Shown: one piece after another, positions 1 to 9,511 of the stretch
Position numbering within the stretch: the first letter of the stretch is position 1
How the letters are laid out: every line of letters begins with the position of its first letter
Origin: Chloroflexota bacterium
Lineage (GTDB): Bacteria; Chloroflexota; Anaerolineae; CG2-30-64-16
Direction of reading: 5' to 3'
Length of the DNA: 17,861 nucleotides
Assembly: GCA_029555885.1 (NCBI GenBank)
Contig: JAKPQT010000335.1
Span: forward strand, 1-17,861
Position numbers and translations under genes: made by a program
The notes under the pieces: model-generated
What the model saw: only the letters and a program-made list of their open reading frames with translations
What the model was told of the DNA's origin: nothing
Database searches by the model: none

Positions 1-1
1 C

Positions 2-1579
2 ACAGCGGTGCAAGGCTGGCTGCTGGCGGACGGACGGCTGTACTGGACTGAATCCGCAGGCGCGCAGTGGCGCGATATCACGCCGGAAGGTCCGGCGGCT
101 GCCGGGCCGGGCGCAGCCGCGTTTGTGGATGGCGGGGCAGGCTGGCTCGTGACGACCGTCCCCGCCGCGGACGGCGCCGCGCGCTACACGCTGGCCCGCA
201 CCCGTGATGCCGGTCAGACGTGGGAGCAGGCTCGCCTCGACCTCTTTGCCGCAGGCGAGGCGGGCAACTACCCCGGCACGCTGTACCTCGAACGGCTGGA
301 TGCGCTGCACGGCTGGCTCGTCGTCAAACACCTGACCAGCAGCAACTTCAGCACTGGCGACCTGTTCCGCACGACCGATGGCGGGCTGACGTGGGAGCGG
401 CTGGCCCTGCCCCTGGGCGAGCCGGTGCGCTTCGTTACTGCGCAGGTGGGCTATGTGACGGGCGGACCAACGGGCGAGGAAGCGTATCGCACCGCCGACG
501 GCGGACGAACGTGGCAGCCGCTCTCAGCCACGGAGGCCGCAGAGGAAGCAGGGATTACCGGTCAGGACACGGCGCGCGTCGAGCGGGCCGATGACGGGAC
601 CGCCTGGGCGGCCTACGCGCGCGGCCAGTGCGACCGGGCGGGAAACCGTTGCACGCTGGCGCGCGGCCTGCGCCGGACGACGGACGGCGGCAGGACGTGG
701 GCTGAACTGCACTTGCCTGCGGGTGTGGAGCCTTCTACTGTCTACACCCTGCCGGACCCGGCTGCGCCCGTGGCGGCCAACACGCCGGCCATGCTCCCCG
801 CGCCGCGCACCCTTGCCGTCATCGGCCACGGCTTCGACAAGTGCGAAGTCGCGCGGCCCGACCAGCTCCTCGATTGGAGCTACAACAGCCCATACCGGGC
901 GGTCAACCTCTACATCGGCGGCACCAGCCGCGCGTGCAGCAACCGGGCGCTCAGCGCGTCCCTGCTGCACGAGTTCGCGCGGCAGGGCTGGACGTTCATC
1001 CCGACCTGGGTCGGGCCGCAGGCGCCGTGCTATACCCATCAGAAGGAACGCATGGACCCGAATCCCGCGGTGGCATACTGGCAGGGCGTGGGCGAGGCGG
1101 CCAACGCGGCGGGTGTGCTGGCCGTGCTGGGGCTGACCGAGGCAGACGGCCGGGGGTCGATCGTCTACTATGACATGGAGTATTACGACACAAACAACGT
1201 GCAGTGCCACGAGGCCGTGAAGTCGTTCATCGCAGGCTGGACCGCGCAGTTGCACCTGCGCGGCCAATTGTCCGGCGTGTACGGGGTCGGGGCCACGCTG
1301 AGCGCCTTCGCGAACCAGCCGGAGCCGCCGGATGCCATCTGGGCCGCCAACTGGATCCGGACCTACTTCGATCCCGAGGCGACCGTCTGGGATGTCCTCC
1401 GGCTGTCGAACGACCTGTGGATCAACCACCAGCGGCTGCGCCAGTACACGGGCGGCCACATCGAGACGTGGGGCAGCACGTCGCTGAACATCGACGCCGA
1501 CGTGCTCGACGGCATCGTCGCGACCTTCCCGCTGCCATCGCTCCCGCCCCGCGCCTGGCTGCCGCTGATGATGCAGTGA
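2..1579 (+). CDS. Secreted BNR-repeat / DUF1906 glycoside-hydrolase-like protein (5' end outside window)
   Basis: The frame is open to the left edge, so the true start and any signal peptide lie outside; residues are counted from the GTG at 8. The first ~245 residues carry four Asp-box/BNR-like motifs (R-T-x-D-x-G-x-T-W) near 64-72, 121-129, 161-169 and 223-231, typical of sialidase- or Ycf48-like beta-propellers. From about residue 268 a second domain begins with GFDKCE and contains YIGG (302-305), IPTWVG (331-336) and an acidic YYDMEYY strand (387-393). This resembles DUF1906, the Rv2525c-like glycoside-hydrolase-like family, which is linked to cell-wall turnover. A proline-rich linker (250-266) separates the two. 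The protein ends in RAWLPLMMQ, a tail resembling those of many exported Chloroflexota proteins. An extracellular wall-acting or binding role is inferred; the substrate is unknown. Confidence 0.72.
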   Translation, partial: TAVQGWLLADGRLYWTESAGAQWRDITPEGPAAAGPGAAAFVDGGAGWLVTTVPAADGAARYTLARTRDAGQTWEQARLDLFAAGEAGNYPGTLYLERLDALHGWLVVKHLTSSNFSTGDLFRTTDGGLTWERLALPLGEPVRFVTAQVGYVTGGPTGEEAYRTADGGRTWQPLSATEAAEEAGITGQDTARVERADDGTAWAAYARGQCDRAGNRCTLARGLRRTTDGGRTWAELHLPAGVEPSTVYTLPDPAAPVAANTPAMLPAPRTLAVIGHGFDKCEVARPDQLLDWSYNSPYRAVNLYIGGTSRACSNRALSASLLHEFARQGWTFIPTWVGPQAPCYTHQKERMDPNPAVAYWQGVGEAANAAGVLAVLGLTEADGRGSIVYYDMEYYDTNNVQCHEAVKSFIAGWTAQLHLRGQLSGVYGVGATLSAFANQPEPPDAIWAANWIRTYFDPEATVWDVLRLSNDLWINHQRLRQYTGGHIETWGSTSLNIDADVLDGIVATFPLPSLPPRAWLPLMMQ

Positions 1580-1599
1580 TGTTATGGCGTGCATAATCC

Positions 1600-1646
1600 T
1601 TGACACCGCACCAATTGCGATGTAGTATATACGGAGAGGTATATAC
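1600..1646 (+). promoter_or_regulatory. vapBC promoter with twin palindromic operator
   Basis: A TTGACA -35 box (1600-1605) and a TAGTAT -10 box (1623-1628) are separated by the optimal 17 bases. Two identical self-complementary octamers, GTATATAC, lie at 1625-1632 and 1639-1646, 14 bp centre to centre. The first overlaps the -10 and the second covers the probable transcription start. This is the geometry expected for autorepression by a VapB-VapC complex. Operator function is inferred from position and symmetry. Confidence 0.75.
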
Positions 1647-1663
1647 ATTCTTACGAGGAAACC

Positions 1664-1897
1664 ATGGAACAAGCGCGCCTATTCACCAGCGGCAACAGCC
1701 AGGCCGTCCGCCTGCCGAAGAACTACCGGTTCAAGGGCGATCGTGTCTACATCAAACGGATGGGGAACGCGATTGTGCTGCTGCCGCGCGACGACCCATG
1801 GCAGCCGTTGCGGGAGGCCCTGGATCTCTTCTCCTCAGACTATATGGCCGAGCGCGCGCAGCCGCCGCAGCAAATCCGCAAGGACCTATTCGAGTGA
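1664..1897 (+). CDS. vapB: VapB-type antitoxin (AbrB/MazE-like fold)
   Basis: A 77-residue protein with an N-terminal swapped-hairpin DNA-binding domain: the run LFTSGNSQAVRLPK is the VapB/MazE signature, followed by basic and hydrophobic strands to about residue 46. The C-terminal third, ending in RKDLFE, is the likely toxin-binding segment. The ATG is preceded by GAGGAA (1655-1660). The TGA stop overlaps the GTG start of the toxin gene (GTGA at 1894-1897), so the two are translationally coupled. It should neutralise VapC and, with it, repress the promoter whose palindromes lie 18-39 bases upstream. Confidence 0.88.
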   Translation: MEQARLFTSGNSQAVRLPKNYRFKGDRVYIKRMGNAIVLLPRDDPWQPLREALDLFSSDYMAERAQPPQQIRKDLFE

Positions 1898-2298
1898 AAT
1901 ACCTGCTGGACACCGACATCTGCATCGAACTCATCCGCCAGCGCTCGCCAGGATTGCTCCAACGGGTGATGGCCCTCACCCCCGAAGACCTCGGCGTGTC
2001 CGTCGTCTCAGTGGCCGAGCTGCAATACGGCGTGCAGCGCAGCCGCGAGCCGGAGCGCAACCAGCGGGCGCTGGACCTGTTCCTGCTCCCGTTTGCCATA
2101 CTCGACCTGGACTATGAGGCGGCCGCGCAGTACGGCAAGGTACGCGCACAACTCGAGGCGGCAGGCTCGCCTATCGGACCGTATGACCTGCTGATTGCAG
2201 CCCAGGCGCTCAGCCGCGACCTGACGCTCGTGACCAGCAACGTGCGCGAGTTCAGGCGGGTCGCCGGCTTGCGCGTCGAAAGCTGGACGCAGGAGTAG
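1894..2298 (+). CDS. vapC: VapC-type PIN-domain ribonuclease toxin
   Basis: A 134-residue single PIN domain beginning MKYLLDTDIC. The expected acidic metal-binding residues are present: D6, E42 in SVAELQYG, and D98 in GPYDLLIAAQA. The late TLVTSNVREF motif (111-120) carries N116, as in many chromosomal VapC proteins. Family members are Mg-dependent endoribonucleases that usually cut initiator tRNA or rRNA; the target cannot be read from sequence. The GTG start at 1894 overlaps the vapB stop. The frame is open further upstream, but that stretch is vapB in another frame. No active-site residue is missing, so the toxin should be functional. Confidence 0.9.
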   Translation: MKYLLDTDICIELIRQRSPGLLQRVMALTPEDLGVSVVSVAELQYGVQRSREPERNQRALDLFLLPFAILDLDYEAAAQYGKVRAQLEAAGSPIGPYDLLIAAQALSRDLTLVTSNVREFRRVAGLRVESWTQE

Positions 2299-2300
2299 CC

Positions 2301-2352
2301 GCGCAAACCTGCCCTCCGTGCCATTCGTTCATTCGTGTCCGCATTCGTTGAT
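2301..2352. repeat. ATTCGT-type short repeat at the murQ 3' end
   Basis: The gap between vapC and murQ holds irregular copies of ATTCGT (2323-2328, 2331-2336, 2343-2348) with related CCGTGC/GTGTCC blocks. The murQ stop codon (2331-2329) and its last residues lie inside this series. It is one of several short-period intergenic repeat families in the window. Confidence 0.45.
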
Positions 2353-3231
2353 GGCCTCGCGCAGCCGCCCGTCATGCTTTGCCAGGAGTTCGTGCGCACG
2401 CGGCGTATCCAGCCCGGTCAGCAATCCCAGGATGGCCGCCTTCGTGGAGCCGTACCGCGCCAGTGCCGCGGCGGCCTCTTCCGCACTGGCCCCCGTCGCC
2501 TCACGTACGATGTTCCGCGCCCGCTGCACCAGCTTGCGGTTGGTCGGCTGCACGTCCACCATGAGGTTGCCGTACACCTTCCCCAACCGGATCATGACTG
2601 CCGTCGAGATCATGTTGAGCACGAGCTTCTGTGCGGTGCCCGCCTTCATGCGCGTCGACCCGGTGATGACCTCCGGCCCGGTCACCGCGACGATCGGATA
2701 GTCTGCGACTTCGGCCATCGATGAGCCGGGCGAGTTGACGATGCAGCCGACCGCCGCGCCGATGCTCCGGGCGTAGCGCAGCGCGGCCAGGGTGTAAGGC
2801 GTACGCCCGCTCGCCGCGATGCCGACCAGCACATCCGCCGCGGCCAGCCCGATAGCCTGCACATCGGCCACGCCCTGCGCCTCGTCATCCTCCACCCCCT
2901 CGATGCTGTTGCGCAGCGCGGCGTCGCCGCCGGCCATCAGGCCGATGACCAGGTCGGGCTCGACGCCATAGGTCGGCGGGCACTCGGACGCATCCAGCAC
3001 CCCGAGCCGGCCGCTCGTGCCTGCGCCGATGTAGACTAACCGGCCGCCGCTGCGGAGGGCCGCGGCCGCGGCCTCCACCAACGCCGCGATGACCGGCAGG
3101 CACGGCGTGATGGCCGCGGGCACGGTCATGTCCTCCCGATTGATCAACGTGACGATCTCCAGCGCGGTCAGCCGGTCAATATCCAGGGTTGCAGGGTTGC
3201 GCTGCTCGGTGGTGAGTCGGGTCAAATCCAT
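2329..3231 (-). CDS. murQ: N-acetylmuramic acid 6-phosphate etherase
   Basis: A 300-residue SIS-domain lyase matching MurQ along its whole length. It cleaves the D-lactyl ether of N-acetylmuramate 6-phosphate to give GlcNAc 6-phosphate and lactate, a step in peptidoglycan recycling. Visible signatures are [17 protein letters not shown] (67-83), [11 protein letters not shown] (137-147) and the [13 protein letters not shown] block (190-202). E83 and E114 coincide in number with the catalytic glutamates of E. coli MurQ. The ATG follows a strong AGGAGGG (3242-3236). It is transcribed divergently from the chelatase gene from a shared promoter. The last residues, ECGHE, are encoded by ATTCGT-type repeat DNA. 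Confidence 0.95.
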   Translation of the reverse strand: MDLTRLTTEQRNPATLDIDRLTALEIVTLINREDMTVPAAITPCLPVIAALVEAAAAALRSGGRLVYIGAGTSGRLGVLDASECPPTYGVEPDLVIGLMAGGDAALRNSIEGVEDDEAQGVADVQAIGLAAADVLVGIAASGRTPYTLAALRYARSIGAAVGCIVNSPGSSMAEVADYPIVAVTGPEVITGSTRMKAGTAQKLVLNMISTAVMIRLGKVYGNLMVDVQPTNRKLVQRARNIVREATGASAEEAAAALARYGSTKAAILGLLTGLDTPRAHELLAKHDGRLREAINECGHE

Positions 3232-3249
3232 TGCGCCCTCCTGAGTGCG

Positions 3250-3272
3250 AGTATACCACTGTGTGGTATAAT
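3250..3272. promoter_or_regulatory. Symmetric divergent promoter/operator between murQ and the chelatase gene
   Basis: A perfect inverted repeat, TATACCAC-TGT-GTGGTATA (3252-3270), sits in an 82-bp divergent gap. On the plus strand its right arm creates an extended -10, TGG-TATAAT (TATAAT at 3267-3272). On the minus strand the left arm creates TGG-TATACT (TATACT at 3255-3250). Neither has a good -35. The inferred starts leave a leader of about 35 nt for the chelatase gene and about 12 nt for murQ. One dimeric repressor on the dyad would block both promoters, or polymerases may simply compete. Confidence 0.65.
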
Positions 3273-3313
3273 ATTCCTTTGTAATTGACCGAACCCGACA
3301 TGGAGCGTTATTC

Positions 3314-5478
<2,165 letters not shown>

Positions 5479-5483
5479 CTTCA

Positions 5484-5532
5484 AGAAACCCGTTTTCGTG
5501 CGCAGCTCTGCTGCGCACGAAAACGGGTTTCT
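5484..5532 (+). terminator. Perfect 23-bp hairpin between chlD and the DMT transporter
   Basis: Arms 5484-5506 and 5510-5532 are perfectly complementary around a TCT loop. The hairpin starts 5 bases after the chlD stop. No T-run follows on either strand, so a classical Rho-independent terminator is not clear. It may act as an RNA stabiliser, a Rho-less stem terminator, or a translational block on the next gene, whose ATG is only 3 bases away. Confidence 0.5.
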
Positions 5533-5535
5533 AAA

Positions 5536-6459
5536 ATGTTCATGCCCGATCACTCCCCCACCACCCGCCAACTGCTCGCGGACGCCGCGCTGCTCCTGGT
5601 CACGCTGATCTGGGGCGCGACCTTCGTCATGGTCAAGGACGCGGTCAGCGCGTTCCCGGTGTTCAGCTTTATGGCGCTGCGCTTCACGGTGGCTGCCGTT
5701 GCGCTCGTGCCGCTGGTGCTCTGGCGCCGCGGGCAGCTTGCGCGCGCCGCGCCGTCCGGCCCTTTCTCTGTAGCGCGCCTCAACCCGCGGCGGCTCGCGC
5801 GCCTGTTCCTGCCATCCCTCCTGGTGGGCAGCGCGCTCTTCGCCGGCTACGCGTTCCAGACCGCCGGATTGCAACTCACCACACCCGCTAAGGCCGGGTT
5901 CATCACCGGCCTGTCGGTCGTGTTCGTGCCTGTTGCGGCCGCGGTGCTCCTGCGCCAGCCGCCGGAGCGCAACGCGTGGCTGGGCGTCGGCCTGGCGACT
6001 GTCGGACTGGCCCTGCTCTCGCTGACGGCCGACCTGCGTGTGGAGGCGGGCGACCTGCTGGTGATGGCCTGCGCGGTCTCGTTCGCCGCGCACATCCTGC
6101 TGCTCGGCCACTTCGCGCCCCGGCACGACCCCTTGCTGTTGACGCTCGGCCAGTTGCTCGGCGTCGCGCTGCTGAGCATCCTCGCCGCGACCCTGTTCGA
6201 CCGGCCCGCGCCGCTGACCGGGCAGGTCGTGTTCGCGGTCGCGTTCACCGGGCTGCTCGCCACCGCGGCCGCGTTCGGCATTCAGACCGTTGCGCAGCGG
6301 TTCACCACGACGACGCACACCGCGCTCATCTTTGCGGCTGAGCCGGTGTTCGCCGGCCTCGCCAGCTTCCTGCTCATCGGTGAAGTGTTGGGTCCGCGCC
6401 AGCTCCTCGGCTGCGCGCTCATTCTGGTGGGGATGGTGGTGGCAGAGATGAAGCGGTGA
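5536..6459 (+). CDS. EamA/DMT-family inner-membrane transporter
   Basis: A 307-residue very hydrophobic protein with two tandem EamA repeats and about ten membrane segments. The first begins LLVTLIWGATFVMVKDAV (residues ~16-33); the second repeat starts near 170. The WGATFVMVKD motif and the late AEPVFAGLASFLLIGEVLGPRQLLGCALILVGM stretch (270-302) are typical of drug/metabolite exporters of the RhaT/YdcZ type. The substrate is unknown. Start choice is uncertain: ATG at 5536 or 5542, neither with a Shine-Dalgarno, because a 23-bp hairpin fills the upstream bases. It is in the same frame as chlD with no stop between the chlD TAG and this ATG. The TGA stop falls inside an 8-bp repeat unit. Confidence 0.87.
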   Translation: MFMPDHSPTTRQLLADAALLLVTLIWGATFVMVKDAVSAFPVFSFMALRFTVAAVALVPLVLWRRGQLARAAPSGPFSVARLNPRRLARLFLPSLLVGSALFAGYAFQTAGLQLTTPAKAGFITGLSVVFVPVAAAVLLRQPPERNAWLGVGLATVGLALLSLTADLRVEAGDLLVMACAVSFAAHILLLGHFAPRHDPLLLTLGQLLGVALLSILAATLFDRPAPLTGQVVFAVAFTGLLATAAAFGIQTVAQRFTTTTHTALIFAAEPVFAGLASFLLIGEVLGPRQLLGCALILVGMVVAEMKR

Positions 6460-6499
6460 CGGGGTGACACGGTGACAAGGTGAAGAGGTGAACAGGTGA
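6452..6499 (+). repeat. 8-bp tandem repeat array, unit NNNGGTGA (six units)
   Basis: Six contiguous octamers ending in GGTGA run from 6452. The transporter stop TGA (6457-6459) is the end of the first unit. The variable first three bases (AGC, CGG, CAC, CAA, AGA, ACA) differ between units. An oppositely oriented array of the same family lies at 6574-6629. Confidence 0.85.
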
Positions 6500-6573
6500 T
6501 ATGGATGGCGAAGGCTGTGGCGAGATGGGATGACCTGCAATCATGGACAGAAAACTCCACGTGCCATCTGACG

Positions 6574-6629
6574 TCACCTTGTCACCTCTTCACCTGTTCA
6601 CCTCTTCACCTGTTCGCCCGTTCACCTGT
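6574..6629 (-). repeat. 8-bp tandem repeat array facing the one at 6452-6499
   Basis: Seven octamers of the TCACCTNT form (complement of the GGTGA family; one unit degenerate as TCGCCCGT). The last five units are translated as the dtd C-terminus, and the dtd stop TGA (6592-6590) is one GGTGA unit. Facing orientation allows a long imperfect hairpin with 6452-6499, including a stretch of about 22 bp. Bases 6500-6573 between the arrays contain no recognisable gene. Confidence 0.85.
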
Positions 6630-7066
6630 TCCGTCTCCAGCCATAGCGTCACCGGCCCGTCATTGACCAGCGCGACCTGCATCTCGGCGCGGAACTGGCC
6701 GGTGGCGACGGAGAGACCCGCCTCGCGGAGCTGCTCCACGAAGTACTCAATCAGCGGTTCGGCCTGTTCGGGCCGGGCTGCACGCAGGAAGTCGGGGCGG
6801 CGGCCGCGGCGCGCGTCGCCGTAGAGGGTGAACTGCGAGACGACGAGGACCGCGCCCGCCACATCAGCCAGGCTGCGGTTGAGCTTGCCCGCGTCATCCT
6901 CGAAGATGCGCAGGCCGGCAATCTTGCGGGCCAGCCAGCCGGCCTCCGTGCGGGTGTCGTCGTGCGTCACACCCACGAGCACGAGCAGCCCGCGGCCAAT
7001 CTCACCGACAATCCGGCCTTCTACCGTCACCGCCGCGCGGCTGACCCGCTGAACCACTGCGCGCAT
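6590..7066 (-). CDS. dtd: D-aminoacyl-tRNA deacylase
   Basis: A 158-residue protein starting [13 protein letters not shown], the DTD family N-terminus. The two signature motifs are present: SQFTLYGD (77-84) and NDGPVT (135-140), which build the cross-dimer active site that removes D-amino acids (and glycine from tRNA-Ala) from mischarged tRNAs. E. coli DTD ends just after the equivalent of GPVTLWL. Here about 13 extra residues ([13 protein letters not shown]) follow, encoded by the 8-bp GGTGA repeat array, whose TGA supplies the stop. The ATG lies 5 bases past the ldh stop, implying co-transcription. The catalytic core is intact, so activity should not need the tail. Confidence 0.95.
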   Translation of the reverse strand: MRAVVQRVSRAAVTVEGRIVGEIGRGLLVLVGVTHDDTRTEAGWLARKIAGLRIFEDDAGKLNRSLADVAGAVLVVSQFTLYGDARRGRRPDFLRAARPEQAEPLIEYFVEQLREAGLSVATGQFRAEMQVALVNDGPVTLWLETEQVNGRTGEEVNR

Positions 7067-7071
7067 GCTGG

Positions 7072-8028
7072 CTACAGCCCCGCGGCGCGAGCCGTCTCCT
7101 TGAGCACGTCGGCGGAGCGCTGAAGCGCAGCCAGCTCGTCGTCGCTCAGTCCGGGCATCAGCACGCCTTCGACGCCGCCATGATCCACGATCGACGGCAG
7201 GCTCAGGCAGATATCGGAGATGCCGAACTGCCCGGTCATCTGCGTCGAAACGGTCAGGATGGTGTTCTGATCGCGCAGCATCGCCTCGACCACGTGCCGC
7301 ACGCCCAGGCCGATGGCGTAATAGGTCGCGCCCTTGCGCTCGATGATCTCGTACGCGGCCCGGCGCACCTGGTTGGCGATGTCCTCCTGCATGTCGGCAT
7401 CGCACGTGCTGTGGCGCTGCGCGCAGAAATCGTGGATGGGCATGCCCGCGACCATCGTCCGGCTCCACACCACCACCTCGCTGTCGCCGTGCTCCCCGAT
7501 CACATAGCCGTGCACGCTGCGCGGGTCGACCTCCAGCCGCTGCCCGATCAGCGCGCGCAACCGGGCCGTGTCGAGCACGGTACCCGAGCCGACGACTCGT
7601 CCCGCAGGGAAATCCGAGAACTTCAGCGCGGCATACGTCAGGACATCCACCGGGTTCGAGACGATCAGGAGGATGGCTTCCGGCGCGGCCTGCGCAATCT
7701 GCGGGATCATGTCGTGGAAGATGCCCGTGTTCTTCTTGACCAGGTCCAGCCGGGTCTCGCCGGGCTTCTGCGCCGCGCCCGCGGTGATGACGACGATCTG
7801 CGCGTTGCGGCAATCATCGTATGTGCCGGCGCGCACGGTGACCGGCTGCACGAACGGCGAACCCTGCATCAGGTCCATCGCCTCGCCCTCAGCTCGCCGC
7901 TGGTTGACATCCACCAGGACGATCTCGCTGGCCAGCCCGCTCATCATGAGCGCATACGCGGCGCTCGCGCCGACTGCACCGGCCCCGCCGACAATCGCAA
8001 TCTTGGTTGGTGTGCGCTGATATGCCAT
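7072..8028 (-). CDS. ldh: L-lactate dehydrogenase (NAD-dependent)
   Basis: A 318-residue Rossmann-fold dehydrogenase. The dinucleotide loop is GGAGAVGAS (14-22), and D40 at the end of strand 2 indicates NAD preference. The substrate loop reads [15 protein letters not shown], with Q87 at the position (classical Gln102) that distinguishes lactate from malate dehydrogenase, which has Arg. R93, D153, R156 in [10 protein letters not shown] and H180 in GEHGDSE complete the active site. It interconverts pyruvate and L-lactate to recycle NADH during fermentation. The ATG follows AGGAGG by 7 bases. Its upstream gap is a purine-rich mirrored repeat and no clear promoter was found, so it may be read from moaDE. 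dtd follows closely. Confidence 0.93.
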   Translation of the reverse strand: MAYQRTPTKIAIVGGAGAVGASAAYALMMSGLASEIVLVDVNQRRAEGEAMDLMQGSPFVQPVTVRAGTYDDCRNAQIVVITAGAAQKPGETRLDLVKKNTGIFHDMIPQIAQAAPEAILLIVSNPVDVLTYAALKFSDFPAGRVVGSGTVLDTARLRALIGQRLEVDPRSVHGYVIGEHGDSEVVVWSRTMVAGMPIHDFCAQRHSTCDADMQEDIANQVRRAAYEIIERKGATYYAIGLGVRHVVEAMLRDQNTILTVSTQMTGQFGISDICLSLPSIVDHGGVEGVLMPGLSDDELAALQRSADVLKETARAAGL

Positions 8029-8042
8029 TGCTGCCTCCTGAC

Positions 8043-8110
8043 GAAGGAAGATTGCAGAAGAAAGAAGGAAGACGGGATTCCATCTTCAATCTTCCTTCTT
8101 CCTTTTTCAA
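8043..8110. repeat. Purine-rich mirrored repeat (GAAGGAAGATTG family)
   Basis: A 12-bp perfect inverted pair (8043-8054 with 8087-8098) lies in a stretch of repeated GAAG/GGAAGA blocks on one side and CTTC/TCTTCC on the other. The arm begins at the moaDE stop codon (8109-8107). It could fold as a weak hairpin between moaDE and ldh. No promoter is evident. Confidence 0.6.
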
Positions 8111-8802
8111 TCCGTAACTGTCGACTCCGGCCCCTCGACCCAGGCCGACCCGTCCGGGCCGACCTCCCGCTTCCAGATGGGTGCGCCCTGCTTGATGCGG
8201 TCGATGATGTAATGGCAGGCATCGAACGTATTGGCCCGGTGCGCGGCCGCGACCGCAATGGCGATGGAGACATCCCCCACTTCGAGCCGCCCGACCCGGT
8301 GCACGATGGCGACCGCGCTGATATCGGGCCAGCGCGCCTGCGCCTCCGCAGCAATCGCCGCGAACGCGGGCTCGGCCATCTCGGCGTAGGCCTCGTATTC
8401 CAGGTAATCGGTCTGCTGCGCGCCCGTCACCCCGCGCACGGTCCCGGCAAAGACGGTCACGCCGCCGCGCTCCGGCGCGAGGACGCGGCCTGCGACCTCG
8501 TCCAACGAGATCGGCCCGTCCACGATCTCGAACGGCTTGCCCACGTCGTCACCGACGACACCCCCGCTGACGGGCGGGATGAGCGCAACTTCGTCACCAT
8601 CGGCCAGCGCCGTCTGCCGGTCGGCGTAGGCCCGGTTGACGGCGACCGCGAGCCGGCGCTCGGCCAGCCCAGCCGCGGGATGCTCGGCGGACAGCCGCTC
8701 CAGCACATCGGCGGTCGTCGCGCCCTCCGGCAGGGTGAGCGTCTGTTCGGTGAAGCCCAGCGCCTCACGCAGCGCGGCAAACGCGCGCACGCGCACTCTC
8801 AT
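8107..8802 (-). CDS. moaDE: Molybdopterin synthase MoaD-MoaE fusion
   Basis: A 231-residue protein joining both subunits of molybdopterin synthase. Residues 1-81 are a ubiquitin-like MoaD ending PPVSGG, whose GG would be the thiocarboxylate-bearing end in a separate MoaD. Residues ~90-225 are MoaE: FAGTVR (118-123), LEYEAY (134-139), HRVGRLEVGD (168-177) and KQGAPIWKRE (204-213), with the two active-site lysines K204 and K211. It converts cyclic pyranopterin phosphate to molybdopterin, the step after MoaC. The ATG at 8802 follows AGGAG by 6 bases; an upstream in-frame start at 8862 was rejected because that extension is repeat DNA. The internal GG implies cleavage, as reported for mycobacterial MoaX. 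Confidence 0.93.
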   Translation of the reverse strand: MRVRVRAFAALREALGFTEQTLTLPEGATTADVLERLSAEHPAAGLAERRLAVAVNRAYADRQTALADGDEVALIPPVSGGVVGDDVGKPFEIVDGPISLDEVAGRVLAPERGGVTVFAGTVRGVTGAQQTDYLEYEAYAEMAEPAFAAIAAEAQARWPDISAVAIVHRVGRLEVGDVSIAIAVAAAHRANTFDACHYIIDRIKQGAPIWKREVGPDGSAWVEGPESTVTD

Positions 8803-8835
8803 CGTCGCTCCTTTTTGTAGAGGGGTGGGAGATAA

Positions 8836-8942
8836 TAGAACGCTGATGACGCTGATAATCATGATTGACGCTGATACTAATCGATTTCAATAAACATCAA
8901 AGATCAGCGTTTATCATGACCATCTGCGTCATCTGCGTTCTA
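8836..8942. repeat. Mirrored GAACGCTGAT-family repeat between moaDE and moaC
   Basis: Arms of 40 bases (8836-8875 and 8903-8942) are inverted copies matching at 34 of 40 positions, around a 27-base AT-rich centre. Each arm is built of 7-9 base periods of the type GACGCTGAT. The outer end of the right arm, GCGTTCTA, supplies the TAG stop of moaC. The left arm's outer flank carries TATTAT (8837-8832, minus), a possible weak -10 for moaDE. Confidence 0.85.
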
Positions 8943-9428
8943 TTCACCATCCTCCCCGGCTCGCCACGTCCCGCTTTTGCCGCCGCGCTTTTCCAGCAGG
9001 CGAATGCCTTCGATGACCATGCCCTTCTCGACAGCCTTCGCCATGTCGTAGATGGTCAGCGCGGCCACGCTCACCGCGGTCAGCGCCTCCATCTCGACGC
9101 CCGTCTGCCCCTTGCAGCGCACCGTCGCCGTGATCTCGACCGCAGAGGCCATCTCATCGAACGTGAACTCGACCGTCACCTTCGTGAGCAGCAGCGGATG
9201 ACAGAGGGGAATCAGGTCCGGCGTGCGCTTGGCGGCCATGATGCCTGCGACGCGCGCCACGCCCAGCACATCGCCCTTCGGCAGATTGCCCTCGCGCAGC
9301 AGCCGCAGCGTCTCCTCCCGCATCCGCACGCGGCCCGCGGCGACCGCTTCGCGCGCGGTCTCTGCCTTCGCGCCGACGTCCACCATGCGGGCGCGGCCCT
9401 GGTCATCGAGATGGGTGAGTTCGGACAT
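8940..9428 (-). CDS. moaC: Cyclic pyranopterin monophosphate synthase
   Basis: A 162-residue MoaC, the usual length. With MoaA it converts GTP, via the 3',8-cyclo intermediate, to cyclic pyranopterin monophosphate, the first committed molybdenum-cofactor precursor. Key residues fall at the E. coli numbers: K51, K67, H77 in DLIPLCHPL, the TGVEMEAL block (109-116), D128 and K131 in IYDMAKA, and the late GGKSG (149-153). The start ATG follows AAGGG by about 8 bases. No moaA is in the window. moaDE lies downstream on the same strand across a mirrored repeat. Only 11 bases separate this ATG from the T-run of the clpX terminator. Confidence 0.96.
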   Translation of the reverse strand: MSELTHLDDQGRARMVDVGAKAETAREAVAAGRVRMREETLRLLREGNLPKGDVLGVARVAGIMAAKRTPDLIPLCHPLLLTKVTVEFTFDEMASAVEITATVRCKGQTGVEMEALTAVSVAALTIYDMAKAVEKGMVIEGIRLLEKRGGKSGTWRAGEDGE

Positions 9429-9439
9429 ATCGCGCCCTT

Positions 9440-9511
9440 AAAAAAACTCACGCAAAGACGCAAAGGCCGCAAAGTGCAATTCATCTTTGCGCTCTTGGCG
9501 TCTTTGCGTGA
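9440..9511 (-). terminator. Rho-independent terminator of tig-clpP-clpX, built from a CACGCAAAGACGC repeat
   Basis: On the minus strand, 6 bases after the clpX stop, arm 9511-9485 pairs with 9474-9448 (24 of 27 positions) around a 10-base loop. It is followed almost at once by seven T (9446-9440). Both arms are short-period ACGCAAAG repeats of the family seen again at 16116-16171. Hairpin plus T-tract is the standard intrinsic terminator form. Confidence 0.82.

Noticed and set aside
1600..1893. N-terminal extension of VapC upstream of 1894
   Set aside because: It overlaps the promoter and vapB in another frame, and PIN domains begin at MKYLLDTD.
6452..6629. CRISPR array
   Set aside because: The units are only 8 bp with no unique spacers and no cas genes; it is a short tandem array in two facing arms.
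7180..8820. Long plus-strand open frame opposite ldh and moaDE
   Set aside because: It crosses two well-supported minus-strand genes and the repeat between them, with no recognisable domain.
8803..8862. N-terminal extension of the MoaD-MoaE fusion from an ATG at 8862
   Set aside because: The extra residues come from repeat DNA, whereas the ATG at 8802 has an AGGAG site and matches the MoaD start.
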